Below, one piece after another: positions 33,768-45,130 of a stretch of DNA of 64,000 bases. Under the pieces are notes generated by a model. It had not been told where the DNA came from. It did no database searches and saw nothing but the letters and a program-made list of their open reading frames with translations. The first letter of the stretch is position 1. Each line of letters opens with the position of its first letter. This stretch comes from Absidia repens (taxonomy: Eukaryota > Mucoromycota > Mucoromycetes > Mucorales > Cunninghamellaceae). The stretch is from assembly GCA_002105175.1 (NCBI GenBank), contig MCGE01000042.1, positions 1 to 64,000 on the forward strand, written 5' to 3'. A program made the position numbers and the translations under genes.

Positions 33768-34800
33768 ACCCTATTTCAAATCCCGCCCACGTGGGTGTTT
33801 TTTATTTACTCCAATTTTTTTTTTTTCGTCTCTTTTTTTTCCCTTCATCATTCAACTTCTTTCAGATTATGTTGAACTTAAAATAGTGTCAGGACTAGTT
33901 TAGAAGGTTTTTCAGATCAGGGATTACAACATGCATGGGGAAACCCTTCCATTTTGATTCTCGAATCTAGAAATGTCATTAGTTGGCTTTTTGGAGCCTT
34001 CATTAGCTTTTTTTAGTGTTAGTTTATCCATAGTTTGCATCTATATAAGGATAAAATATGTATGATTTTACTTCCTTCAGTGAAAATATCCCATTAGTCC
34101 TCTCTCATGTTTTGTGCAACAGATCCCTTTTTGATCTTTTGATTAGTGTCGATCATTGCTTATGGTTCAACAAAAATATCTCTATAGTCACTCTCATGTC
34201 TTTATACAGTACTTTATACTAGCCCTCCATCACACATTGTACAGTTGTCCCTTTAGATTAGTGTTGATCATTCTTCACATCCCGCGTTAGTTTCCCTCAT
34301 GCTTCCCACAGCGGAGCCTTCCCTTAAACCCTTCTTGCAATGAAACTCTCGTCTTTAGTTTTAGTAACTACCAACTACAAAAAGGCATCAATAAAATATA
34401 TCGTTTAATAGCCATCGTATGACTCATCGGATAATGAAAAATATCGCTATTGTAGCAGGTTTGTGAGCGTCTTGCTAAACACATACTTTCTAGTTGACCC
34501 ATTAAGTCTGCTTCTTTCCCCCCCCCAGAAACTGATTGGCTGCCTTAGATCGCTTGGTAGCAAAGATAGATATACATGTTCCTGCGCGACTAATTATATA
34601 AATAAATTTAGATCGTGCTTTGTGTGCCGTGGTAGTTATAGAGAATTTTGCACTGCTTACTAGCATATCAATGACTACTTGCGCCCTGCCCTGGAGACCT
34701 AGTAACTGGGTAACAGTTCAAAAACATCCGATAGTGTGAAATTTTTTGCCTCTATCATTTATATCAAGCAACCTAGACCATGTCCTCAGCATAATATACA
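33768..34800 (+). repeat. Dispersed repeat family, copy D (long form)
   Basis: Begins TTTCAAATCCCGCCCACGTG (CACGTG at 33788-33793). The body matches the other copies: GTGTCAGGACTAGTTTAGAA, ACAACATGCATGGGGAAACC, CATTAGTTGGCTTTTTGGAG, GGATAAAATATG, and three CTCTCATG/CCCTCATGC modules at about 34105, 34190 and 34290. The similarity to copy B continues through AGAAACTGATTGGCTGC and CAACCTAGACCATGTCCTCAGC to about 34800. No open frame. Confidence 0.85.
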
Positions 34801-35266
34801 CTAGACAGGACATATATTCCGCTTTATAATAATAAAAGTCAGTTGAAGCTCAAGGGGCTGTTCGTTAAGGTGAAAAAAAAAAGACTACACCCCCTCAATT
34901 GACACCCCGTAAATATTTATTTTTTCAAGTGTGAGAACATTTTGACATTGCATTTACGTCAAGTTTTTCGCTTAATACGAATCATATAATAAAAAAAAAT
35001 ACTAGGAGACATGTTGCATATGATAAATTCAAGATATTACAGCACAGTGCCAATAGATAATTGAGGAAGAATGTTTCTGAGTTGGCTGTCTCTGGACAAT
35101 TTTCGCCAAATAAAATAAAATAGAATAACTTCGAATTGGGTGGTGGTGTGTGTGCGGATATTGAATATAAAAGAAAAAAAAAAAAAAAAAAAAAGAAAGC
35201 TAAAAAAAATCAGAAGTGCATCTGTGGCTGAAAGCACCCCTCTTTTTAGTTTTCTATCACTGGGAC
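34801..35266. other. Intergenic upstream of chorismate mutase
   Basis: AT-rich sequence with an A run of 22 near 35173-35194 and a C/T-rich leader before the ATG at 35267. No gene was recognised. Confidence 0.45.
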
Positions 35267-36056
35267 ATGAGCAATTTTACCGATATTGATGATCCTTTTA
35301 CTCTGGACCGCTTACGAAGCACTCTAGTGCGACTTGAAGATACTATCATCTTTGGTATGCTGTGATTTTGATTTATATTCTCACCTTGATTGCGATGCCT
35401 GCCATGCTAACTAGTACTGTCCTTTTTTTTTTTTTTTATTATTCTTTTCTAGCTCTTATCGAACGGGCCCAGTTTGCTTTAAACAGCTGTATCTACAAAC
35501 CTGGCTCCTTGGAATTCAATGGCGCAACTGGTGAAAAAAGTTTCCTGGAATATTTTTTGTGGGAAACTGAAAAAGTCCATGGTAAGTTAGTCCTCCCCCT
35601 CTCCTATTCATGGCCTATGCAATCTTGCTAACTGGTTTTTTTTTTTTTTTTTCTTCCACTTTTTCTTGGGAACTTAGCTCGAGTGCGTCGGTATACTAGG
35701 TAACCTATATAATTTTCTATATGAATGCCAATATCTTATTTTTTATTTTTTTATGTATAAAAATTGTAGTCCTGATGAATATGCGTTCACCTCACCATTA
35801 CCAGAACCTATCCTTCCACCTGTCAAATTCAAACAATTCTTAGCCGATGATGATATCAATGTTAATGACAAAATCATGGATATATATGTCAAGTCCATTG
35901 TTACTGGGATTTGTGATGATCACGATGATAACAATTATGGTAGCTCGGCGACAAAGGATATTGAATGTCTTCAAGCGCTTAGTAGACGAATCCACTATGG
36001 TAAGAAACATCAGGTGGATGGAGGCGGAAGGAGGAGAGGAAAATATGGAGGGTCAT

Positions 36057-36092
<36 letters not shown>

Positions 36093-36475
36093 TTAACATA
36101 AAACATTATAATTTATCATTGTCTCATCTAGGTAAATTTATTGCGGAATCGAAATTTCGTGATGCTCCACAAGAATATAGAAGACTTGCCCTGAATAATG
36201 ATCGCGATGCGATCTATGAATTGTTGACGAACCGCTTGGTGGAAAAGAAATTATTGGAACGACTTCGAAGAAAAGCTCTGGTGTATGGACAAACATTGGA
36301 TCAAGCGGAAGAAGGTACTAGTGCCCATTTGCGTATCCCGGTACAAGTGGTGGTGGAACTCTATGAACGATGGGTGATTCCCTTGACGAAAGAGGTGGAA
36401 GTGGATTACTTGATTGAACGTGGACAAAAGGCTACAGATGATGAAATCACCGCTCTTGAACAACAACAATCTTGA
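35267..36475 (+). CDS. ARO7: Chorismate mutase (AroQ, eukaryotic type)
   Basis: Converts chorismate to prephenate, the branch point to phenylalanine and tyrosine, in the cytosol. Five exons give about 270 residues, close to the family norm. The start is MSNFTDIDDPFTLDRLRSTL. Recognisable blocks are the catalytic Arg helix (LRSTLVRLEDTIIF), ALIERAQFALNSCIY, SFLEYFLWETEKVH, RRYTSPDEYAFTSPLPEPIL, ALSRRIHYGKFIAESKF, LTNRLVEKKLLERLRRKA and VELYERWVIPLTKEVEVDYL. Introns run to about 35451, 35679, 35769 and 36131. The fourth intron carries an (AT)n tract near 36060-36090. All exon junctions are in phase. Confidence 0.95.
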
Positions 36476-37190
36476 TTTCTTAAGATTTCTCTTATTGCAT
36501 ATGTAGATTAGACAGTTTTTTATTTTATTTTATTTATTTCCCTCTCTCATTTATTCATTTAATTTATTATTTTGAAATAAAAGTTTTGATTTTTTTTTTG
36601 TCGCTCATTTTTACTTGAATCGCTCTCCATGTGTTTCTTTTTTCTGTCCGTCTTATAGTATTATAGAAGCTGGTGACTAAATCTCTAGAGTGCAGCTCAG
36701 CAGGAATGTAAACCTTGATTGTTGCAATTTTTTTATATTCATTTCCAAGATATTCTCATACTTGAAAAATATTAATCTACTGGGTCAGTTTTTTTTTTGT
36801 TTTTTTTTTTGAAATGGATAATTTTAGTGAGTAAAGGAATCCATAGACTGCTGTAACTATGTAAGCAGACTGTATTTTTTCAGGGCTCTTTTTATCTTAT
36901 TTTTATTTTTATCAGAGTGATATCAAATCAAGTCAATTCAGATATAGTAGCAATTTGTATATCTCTATCTGTGCTAGAAATAGATGCATCCCATATCTTT
37001 TGATTTTGTCGATAGCGGGAAAGCGGCATTTGAAATACAAGCCTCTCAATTTTTTTGACAGCTGGCCAATTCAATTTTTTTTTTTTTTTTTTTTTTTTGG
37101 TCTTCGTCCTTTTCTCTTTTAGCTGATCTTAATCAAGCAACACCCCCCCCTTTTTTTTGTATTTTCCCTTTTCTATTCTTATCATAAACA
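36476..37190. other. Intergenic between chorismate mutase and fibrillarin
   Basis: 3' flank of chorismate mutase (AATAAA near 36577) and the fibrillarin promoter, with T runs near 36790-36810 and 37077-37098 and a C run near 37143. No RNA gene was recognised. Confidence 0.45.
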
Positions 37191-38595
37191 ATGGCTTTTG
37201 AAGGACGTGGCGGTGGTCGTGGTGGCGCTTCTCGCGGTGGTGGTCGAGGTATGTATTATATTATATGTTATGTCATTTGGCTTTATTATTAATGACTTTT
37301 GCCCTGTCCTATAGGTGGTTTCGGTGGTGGTCGAGGTATATATCGAATTAAATACTATAGAACATTTGGTTCCTTTTTGAAACTACCAATTATTTACACC
37401 ATTTTTATTTTGCTCAATCTTGTATAGGTGGCGGCCGAGGTGGATTCGGAGGCGATCGTGGTGGCCGAGGTAAGAAAAGATAGAACGAATACTGCTGTCA
37501 TACCAACCAAATGATTAACTTTTGGAATACTCATGATCTCATATTTGAAATGTAGGCGGTGCTCGAGGCGGTCGTGGAGGCGGTCGTGGAGGCTTTGGCG
37601 GTGATCGTGGAGGCCGTGGCGGTCGCGGTGGTGCCCGTGGTAAGCAAAAAAAAAAGAATTGTAACTGAACAAAGGAATCTAATGGCTATACGTTACTAAC
37701 TTATCCTTTCTTCATTGCATCACTTTCCAGGAGGTGCTCGAGGTGGCCGTGGTGGTGCCCGAGGTGGTCGAGGCGGTGCCGCTGGTGGTGCTCGTGGCGG
37801 AGCCAAGGTGATCATCGAACCCCATCGTCACGAAGGTATCTTCATTGCTCGTGGTAAGGAAGATTTGTTGGTGACCAAGAACTTGGTGCCTGGTGAATCC
37901 GTTTACGGTGAAAAGCGTATCTCAGTTGATGGCCCTGAAAACACCAAGATTGAATACCGTGTATGGAATCCTTTCCGTTCCAAGATTGCTGCTGCCGTTT
38001 TAGGTGGTGTCGATCATTTGCATATTGCTCCTGGCAAGAAGGTGTTGTATTTGGGTGCTGCTTCTGGTACTTCTGTCTCTCACGTTGCTGATGTTGTTGG
38101 CCCTAGTGGTGCTGTCTATGGTGTGGAATTCTCTCATCGTTCTGGTCGTGATTTGATTAACATGGCAAAGAAGCGCACCAATGTTGTTCCTATCATCGAA
38201 GATGCTCGTCATCCTCACAAATACCGTATGCTTGTACCTATGGTGGATGTCATTTTTGCGGATGTTGCTCAACCCGATCAAGCTCGTATTATCAGTAAGT
38301 GGAGAATTATAAAAATTGGAAGGAATATGGATCAACTGACTAATCTATTTTTTTTTTTTTTTTTTTTACGTTTTCATTAGCTCTCAATGCTCATCACTTT
38401 TTGAAGAACAATGGTCATATTGTCATCTCCATCAAGGCTTCTTGTATTGATTCTACTGTAGACGCTGCTACTGTGTTTGCTCGGGAAGTCAAGAAACTCC
38501 AAGAAGAACGCGTCAAGCCTCAAGAACAATTGACCTTGGAACCTTATGAAAGAGATCACGCCGTGGTGGTTGGTCGATATGTCCGAAACAAGTAA
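37191..38595 (+). CDS. NOP1: Fibrillarin, C/D snoRNP 2'-O-methyltransferase
   Basis: Nucleolar SAM-dependent methyltransferase guided by box C/D snoRNAs to rRNA and pre-rRNA. Six exons give about 310 residues. The N-terminal Gly-Arg-rich domain ([20 protein letters not shown] and onward) is spread over five exons, one of only 21 nt. The catalytic domain reads [68 protein letters not shown] (SAM site), [31 protein letters not shown] and [17 protein letters not shown]. An intron with a T run (about 38294-38379) precedes [20 protein letters not shown] with the catalytic-core Lys. The introns were scanned for C and D boxes and no convincing snoRNA was found. Confidence 0.96.
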
Positions 38596-39027
38596 TCGAG
38601 TCCTCCATTTGAACCTCAACCCCATCTTCTCCATATATTTACCATTATTTTACATCATTTACTTTTGCTTACTTCAATCCAATTTTATGTCCCTCTTTAG
38701 TTTATCATTTGTTTTTTTTTAATTAGTTGTAAATACTCTTTCTGTCGTCAGTACCCCTTTTTCCCCGTCGTTTCCAAATGATTAATTTATTTTCTTATTA
38801 TTATCATTATTTTATATACATTTATCACATTCAATAAAAAAAAAAGTCTTATCATGTCTTTCTGTGATCTGGTGCCTGTTTTTATGTTTTTTTTTGTTTG
38901 GAAATATTTACGACATTTCAGCCATTAAAATCGGGGGTTGAAAAATACAAAAATTAAAATAAAATCAGTGGTGGGGGGAGGTATCTTTTCTTTTTTCTTT
39001 ACTCCTTTTTTTTTCAATATCATCGCA
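38596..39027. other. Fibrillarin 3' flank and glyoxylate reductase promoter
   Basis: AATAAA near 38834 probably ends the fibrillarin transcript. The next gene's leader is T/C-rich. No other feature. Confidence 0.5.
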
Positions 39028-39513
39028 ATGAATTCCTTTTCTAGATCCTTATTGAGAAATTGCTATCCTCGACCAACAACGACACAGCTGTCACATTTCC
39101 ACAGCTCTGCGCCATCTTTCCTCTCTAAAGTGGTGGCAACGCGACGCCTACTTCCTGATAGCCAAGCTCGACTTGAACGACAAGAAAATATTGACTTGGT
39201 GCAATGGCAAGGAGATAATACCATGCCTCGTGACCAACTCTTGAAAGATATTAAAGGTAAAAGAAAACTACTGCCGCCGACTGCCGAATATTGACTATCG
39301 ACGTGTTAATTACTTTTTTTTTTTTACATTGGTCATGACTTAGGTGCCGAAGCATTGATTTGTATGCTCTCTGACAAGATTGATAAAGAAGTCCTGGAGG
39401 CAGCTGGGCCTCAATTGAAATTGGTCACCACTTTGAGCGTTGGCTTTGATCATGTCGATTTGAAAACCGCGAAGGAAAAAAATATCAAGATTGGTTACAC
39501 GGTAATGCAACCA

Positions 39514-39544
<31 letters not shown>

Positions 39545-40514
39545 GCGACTGCGCATGTAGGACCTGGAAGGGGAATAGAATGGTATTAATTGATTTGGCT
39601 TTTATTTGATAGCCTGAAGTATTGACGGATGCAACAGCTGATCTGGCGGCATTACTGACTTTAGCTGCAGCGCGAAACATGAAGCAAGGAATTGACGCTG
39701 TACAAAATGGTGGTGTAAGTAATGATAATCCCAATGGAAATGACAAATAATCTAATTTCACTTTTTTTTTTTCGAAACCTAACGACATTTAGTGGCAAGA
39801 TTGGCGCGCGGCATGGCTTTGTGGGCACCAGTTTACTGGCAAAACGTTAGGGGTAGTTGGTCTAGGTAGAATTGGACAAGCTGTAGCAAAAAGACTCGGC
39901 GCATTTGGCATCGACCGACTTATTTATTGGGGCCGGACAAAGAAAGAGGGCGTCGATGGGGAATTGGTGTCGATGGATGAACTACTCAAGGATTCGGACT
40001 TTGTACTTGTATGCTGCCCACTGACACCCGACACCAAGGAAATGTTTGATTACGAAGCTTTCAAGAAAATGAAGAAGAATGCAGTAAGTTGTATCTATGT
40101 CTTTTGTGTTAAATACTGAACTGACTGGATATAAACGGTTACTTTTATTCCTATATGTTTTTTATAGATCTTTGTGAATATATCTCGTGGTGGCGTGGTC
40201 AAACAAGATGATTTGGCGAGAGCTTTGAAAGAGAAATTGATTGCCGGCGCTGGTCTTGATGTGACAACTCCAGTAACGTATCGTTACCAATCAACACAAC
40301 TTATAAAAGCGTATTCTTACTGACGTTTACATATTTATTCTTATAGGAACCTCTACCATTGGATGACCCTCTACAATCGTTGGACAACTGTGTGGTGCTC
40401 CCCCATATCGGTTCTGCGACTTTTGAAACCAGGGAAACGATGTGCGGCATGATGATCGACAACGTATTGGCAGTACTGGAAGACAAGGCTATTCCATACG
40501 AATTGAAACGCTAG
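39028..40514 (+). CDS. Glyoxylate/hydroxypyruvate reductase (D-2-hydroxyacid dehydrogenase)
   Basis: NAD(P)H-dependent reductase of the GRHPR type. Six exons give about 360 residues. The start at 39028 ([20 protein letters not shown]) provides an Arg/Ser-rich presequence with FHSSAPSF, so mitochondrial import is likely. Family blocks are [40 protein letters not shown], the NAD fold [37 protein letters not shown] (catalytic Arg), [19 protein letters not shown] (catalytic Glu) and [13 protein letters not shown] (catalytic His). The intron near 39485-39612 contains an A run of about 28. The conserved catalytic Arg, Glu and His are all present, so the gene looks functional. Confidence 0.93.
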
Positions 40515-40733
40515 ATTCGATTAGATTATATGCTTTTTATGACTTTACTTCTGTGAAATAAAGTGTATTTGACTTTTATGATTTGTTTGCCTTTGTGCTA
40601 TGATGTTATGTTAGAATAGGTTGTGGGGAAATAATTCAAAATAAAAAAAGAAACTAAAAAGAAAAGAGCACTTCGAAATCGCAGGCGTTTTTTACAAGGC
40701 AAGGTAAGCATACATAAGAAAAGAAAATATTCA

Positions 40734-41530
40734 ATGGTATCTTCTCATTTATCGTTACTGTTATTTATACATAGATTCATACATAGTCAACACATTGGAC
40801 CTGGACAAAATACAAGGGCAGCGGGGTTACTCTTAGTGTACCATTTGCATCTCTCAGCCCTTTTATTCAGGATGTCATTATCACAAAAATGGATTGTGAT
40901 AACGCTGACCAAGTTCCGAAATGTAAGACAAACTAAATCTTCTGGTTACTGAATTGTATGTTTATCTGGAGACAAAGGGAAATACATCAGCTCATTTTTT
41001 TTTTTTTTTTTTTGTTAGGCCTCATGATGATATAGTTAAATTTCATACGCCTTCTCGCCTCACACCCTTACATGTGCGAAAACGTTGAATCTCAACACAA
41101 ACAAGAAAATGGAGCCCTCCTTAGCAGGTAAGATTCCCTCCCCATCTTCAAATAAAAGAAAGGTATAGTTTATTTACTCTTTATACTCAATATAAAAGTG
41201 ATTTTTTCATGCAATCGCGGGCAATGTTCATGTCTACCTCTTTTGTAAGGTAATATTTTTTGGTTATCAAGTGTGTGTGTGTGTGTGTTTTGTTTGTGTG
41301 ATACTAAAACTTGACTCTAATTTTTCTTTTTATGTATTCCACCATATCCAAACGAAGCACTTCCAACTGATTTTAAATTCTTGGCGAAACAGTACAAAAC
41401 AAACACGCGACAACCTTTTTATTATTCTTGATATTATGAAAGGATACTCGGTAAAGCTTGTCGGCCATTATTTCCAAAATCATTGACCTCAACACAATTG
41501 GACCGGATGATGAATCTCGACACCTATCGC
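40734..41530 (+). pseudogene. Possible multi-exon relic of unknown family
   Basis: Pieces with protein-like composition occur in order. Near 41071-41129 is MCENVESQHKQENGALLS, ending at a GTAAG donor. Near 41358-41430 is ALPTDFKFLAKQYKTNTRQP followed by an in-frame stop, then YYERILGKACRPLFPKSLTS and TQLDRMMNLDTYRSKKT to a TAG at about 41541. The internal stop and the lack of a clear start suggest decay. A low-complexity ORF at 40734 precedes it and may be unrelated. Family not identified. Confidence 0.3.
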
Positions 41531-41541
41531 TCCAAGAAAAC

Positions 41542-42234
41542 ATAGCGATTGGGAGGAAGCAACAATGAAGGTGATAGGACAAGTGCACATTTGCATGTAT
41601 CATGGAACCACAGTCTCGACTTTTATTAGAGTTAGATTTTGATTCTATTTCCATATTGATTACCTATTACCCTCTTTTATTGATAGTATATTATATGATA
41701 CTTAGCATATGATTTTTTTTTTTCTGAAATAAACAACATAAGACAAATATGAAGACTTTTTTTGCAATGGTAGATTCTATAGGCATGTTTATTTATAGGG
41801 CTTGTATAGAAATCGGGGAAGATGCGAACAAAGGTACGGGGGGGGGGCTTGAGGAATACAATGTGTCTTTTTTGATGGTATATTACTTTATGGGCAAATA
41901 AAAAGGGAAGACTATGATATGTACAAAAAAAAAAGTGAAGTTGAAGAAGACAGTGGTTTTGTTTTTGGTAATGATATATTCTATAGAACAAGTATCTATT
42001 CTTTGTGTTTATTCAAAGGATTTGGGTTAAAAAAAAAAAAAACAGAAACAAAAATAGCAGTGGGACAGGAATAATAAGGATGATGATGGGAAAGGCAAGA
42101 TACAAAAAAAAAAAAGATATAAAATGATATCATACAATAATATAACAGATGTAAAAGATAATAAATATAAATATATAAACTAAGGAATAGAGATAGATAA
42201 TGTAATAGTAAAGAGAGAGAGGGGTAATATAAAT
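41542..42234. other. 3' flank of the SREBP-like gene
   Basis: AT-rich, with a G run near 41839-41846 and several A/T runs. AATAAA-like complements could end the minus-strand transcript. No gene was recognised. Confidence 0.4.
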
Positions 42235-43642
42235 CTAGTTGATTCGCTTTTTGATACTAGTGCGTCGAATGTGGAATTTCGATAAGAAGGGTAAAATAAA
42301 AAGGTATGTGATAAAGAAGCAATATAGGAGGAATTTAATCATGGGCCTAGGAAAAAAAAAATATATGTATAAAAAATAAAAAATGTCAGTACTCACGTGT
42401 ATGAACACTAAAAATATTTTAAAGAGGCAACCTACCAGTAATCGGACCAAGACCAATCGTTGTGAGCCATGGGGTGGGTCATGAATTTTGATGAAGAGGA
42501 ACGGTGTTGTTTCCAAACTGAGGATGGACTTGACCCGGCACAGCGAAAAAGGTCATCCCAAAAAAGACAGATAAAAGACCTGGGGAAGAAGAGGAAGAGG
42601 TGGACGGCGAAGGTGATAAGGAAGAGCGTGCAGAATGAGACGGAGAAGATGAAGGAGATAAGGATGACAAGATATTGCTGGCAGAACCTTTCTTCTTTTG
42701 TTGCGAGGATCGACGGCGTCTTCGTTGGCGTTCTTCTGGTGGCATCAGGGCAGCTCGTTGGGCCGCACGCTCCTTTAGCATCCGTTGGTGGTTAATACGT
42801 TGTTGTTGTAAAGCGATTTTCCGTTCCTTGGCCCGTCGTTCTTTTTCCGCCTGATCAAAGCGTTGCTTGTCGATCAAAAATTGCTTCAACACAGGCTCAC
42901 CTCCAGGGAGTGCTTGGATAATGTGCTGTAACATGTCGTTTTCTTGTGTCAGAAGTTGCTGTGAGTATTTGAGATAGTGGATATATTCAGTCGCTTTTTG
43001 TAAAATGGTAGCCTTGTTCAATTTCTTTGCCACTGGAACACCGTCCTCTTCTTCCAATTCGTCGGTATCATCATCGTCCATAGATCTATTGTTTCCATTG
43101 TTATTGGAATGGCAGTCATGGTCGTCGTCCCTGCATAGTGCTGGTACTACTTGTTGAAGTTCCCGAATCCTGTCATTGATGTTGTTTCGATACCTGCGTT
43201 CAATGGCATTGTGAGCTACCTTTTTAAAAGGCATAGGTGCGACCGGGCTGATTGTAGAGATGTCTTCTTTCTTCACGTCTTCGTCATGGACTGGAGGTGG
43301 AGTAGGTGGAGACAGGACAATACCAGTGGAAGAGGTGCTGTTGTTGGCACTGGAGGTACTAGTGGTGCTTGTAGTGCTTGTGGTGAGCGCTGGTGTAATA
43401 TCATCTGACGGAATTAATATGGAGCCAACTTCATATATATTTGCAAATGGTGCTTGAGGGGACATGGATGCAAATAGAACGTCGTTATTAGAAGCATAAC
43501 AATCGTGAGGAGAGGGCGAAGTATGAGAAAGAGCTGGTGTATGAGGGATAGAGGTAGGTTGGAACCAAGGAATCATGTAGTCATTTTCGTCATGAAGGAG
43601 TTGTTGGTAATGGCGATCATCGTAATATGGGTTGATGTTCAT
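42235..43642 (-). CDS. SREBP-like bHLH factor with two membrane segments, one apparent frameshift
   Basis: The start chosen is MNINPYYDDRHYQQLLHDEN at 43642. The bHLH is VAHNAIERRYRNNINDRIRE, LQQVVPALCR and, after an acidic loop, KKLNKATILQKATEYIHYLK. The Tyr in ERRYRNNIND is the hallmark of SREBP-type factors (SRE as well as E-box binding). Downstream are a leucine-rich helix and a Ser-rich stretch, then a hydrophobic segment GLLSVFFGMTFFAVPG. The literal frame stops at 42479. Adding one A in the AAAA run at about 42486-42489 keeps it open through MTHPMAHNDWSWSDYW, an intron (about 42343-42428) and a second hydrophobic segment, FLLYCFFITYLFILPFLSKF, to a TAG at 42235. Two membrane spans with a short lumenal loop is the SREBP layout. 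The indel may be a sequencing error. Confidence 0.75.
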
Positions 43643-44379
43643 TGTGTTTGAATGGAGTAATTGAGGTGTTTTAAAAAATAATAATAATCTAGGAACGAAA
43701 AAAAAATATAAATTTGGCTGCACTTATATAAAAAAAAAAATTGGATTGCATAATGGTTAAATTTTGATTGGCTGAAAGAATCTTTCGATTTTTTTCATAT
43801 TTTTTGGGTCCGAGTGGTCTTTGCTTTCAGGCAAAATAAAAAAGTGGTGTGATATTTCTATTTGGGAATATTACTGTTTACACCTCACGCTCCATTGTTT
43901 CCGAAATTATGTGTAATTGTATATTCTGACATCAATGTGACATTCTCTCGATGTACAGTAAATATCTTTCGATAAAACCCTCAGTCCACGATATATTTGG
44001 GAAACCGTGCTCCATTTGACACTGACGACAAAAGGTTCACAATTTGTTTTATTCCCCACAGCTAAGTTATGCCTATTTTAAATTTAAAAACCAAATCTCC
44101 CCGCAACTATGAGACCAGATTTTGACGCCCAAAGAAAAGGTTTATCCAAAACTCTGACACTAAACATGTGCCTGAGGTTAAGTAATCCCAGCAGGGAATT
44201 TCAGTCCCGATCTCGCCCGTTAGTTAAAAAACATTATCTTACTATGATAAGTAGGCGAATTTGAATACTTTGTCTGATTATATAATATGACAGTCTCAAC
44301 GACAATACAAGCCAATGCTTCATTGTGTTTCCATTGTATTTTTTGACGTTGGATTAAATTCGATCAACCACCCCACCAA
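43643..44379. other. Upstream region of the SREBP-like gene
   Basis: Promoter side of the minus-strand bHLH gene, with TATATAAA near 43724-43731. The rest is unremarkable AT-rich DNA; no gene was seen. Confidence 0.4.
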
Positions 44380-45130
44380 ATGGCGGAGATTAAATCGTCC
44401 ATGAATTTTCTAAAAAAAAAATCGTTCGAGGTGCCTTTTTTTTTCTCTCTTCCTCCAGTACATTCTATCAATGGAAACGATGTAAGTTATTCGAACATTA
44501 GTATAATAGAAAGATCTTTCATACAGTTTCGAACAGTCACTAACGATGTACTTTTTATTTGAACTTAAAAGCAAGCAACATATGAAACGCCACAAACCAA
44601 CAAGTATTTTTACGTACTTCAAAGTGCTTTAAACCTTCTAAACGTGTACTATGAGCAGCAACAACAATTGACCATTCTATTTGGTACGTACAAAATTTCC
44701 CCAAACGGACACTACTTTGCTTTCTGGATGGGTAGCATACTGCTTAGTTTTATATACAATGATGAATAGCTTGATTGTACTGGTACAAATTCTCGTTATG
44801 GCTAGAGTCCTCGCCTGGTCATGTCTGAGATGTTCTCAATGACGTATAGGCAGGTAAGGAGTATTAATTTTTATTTTATTTTTTTATTTTTTACTAAATG
44901 ATTTCATATCTTATTCTAGTTTTACGGAATTGAGTATCCATGTGGCTAAATGAACACGAACGGTTTTCTATGCGGAGAAAGGATATTATATGGATACCAT
45001 CGAAATAATGGTTACCCTAGTGACCTATGACAGTACAGATGATTATTATTAGCCATTACTAAAGATGAACTACCGAAATCTTTGGAGACGCCTGGCAGAT
45101 GGCATGATTGGATCCTGACGCAAGGTTAAA
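44380..45130 (+). pseudogene. Multi-exon coding relic of unknown family
   Basis: Splice-consistent pieces lie in series. VHSINGND ends at a GTAAGT near 44480. After an AG near 44572, in phase, comes QATYETPQTNKYFYVLQSAL, then NLLNVYYEQQQQLTILF and a GTACGT donor. Later MSEMFSMTYRQ ends at GTAAGG and joins in phase, at about 44921, to FYGIEYPCG and a stop. Beyond it, NTNGFLCGERILYGYHRNNG and ITKDELPKSLETPGRWHDWI read well but with stops and frame changes between them. The exon structure suggests a once-real gene. I cannot name the family or exclude a live 5' part. Confidence 0.4.

Noticed and set aside
37259..37730. Box C/D snoRNAs in the fibrillarin introns
   Set aside because: Introns of 60-95 nt were read for RTGATGA and CTGA boxes with a terminal stem; no convincing pair was found.
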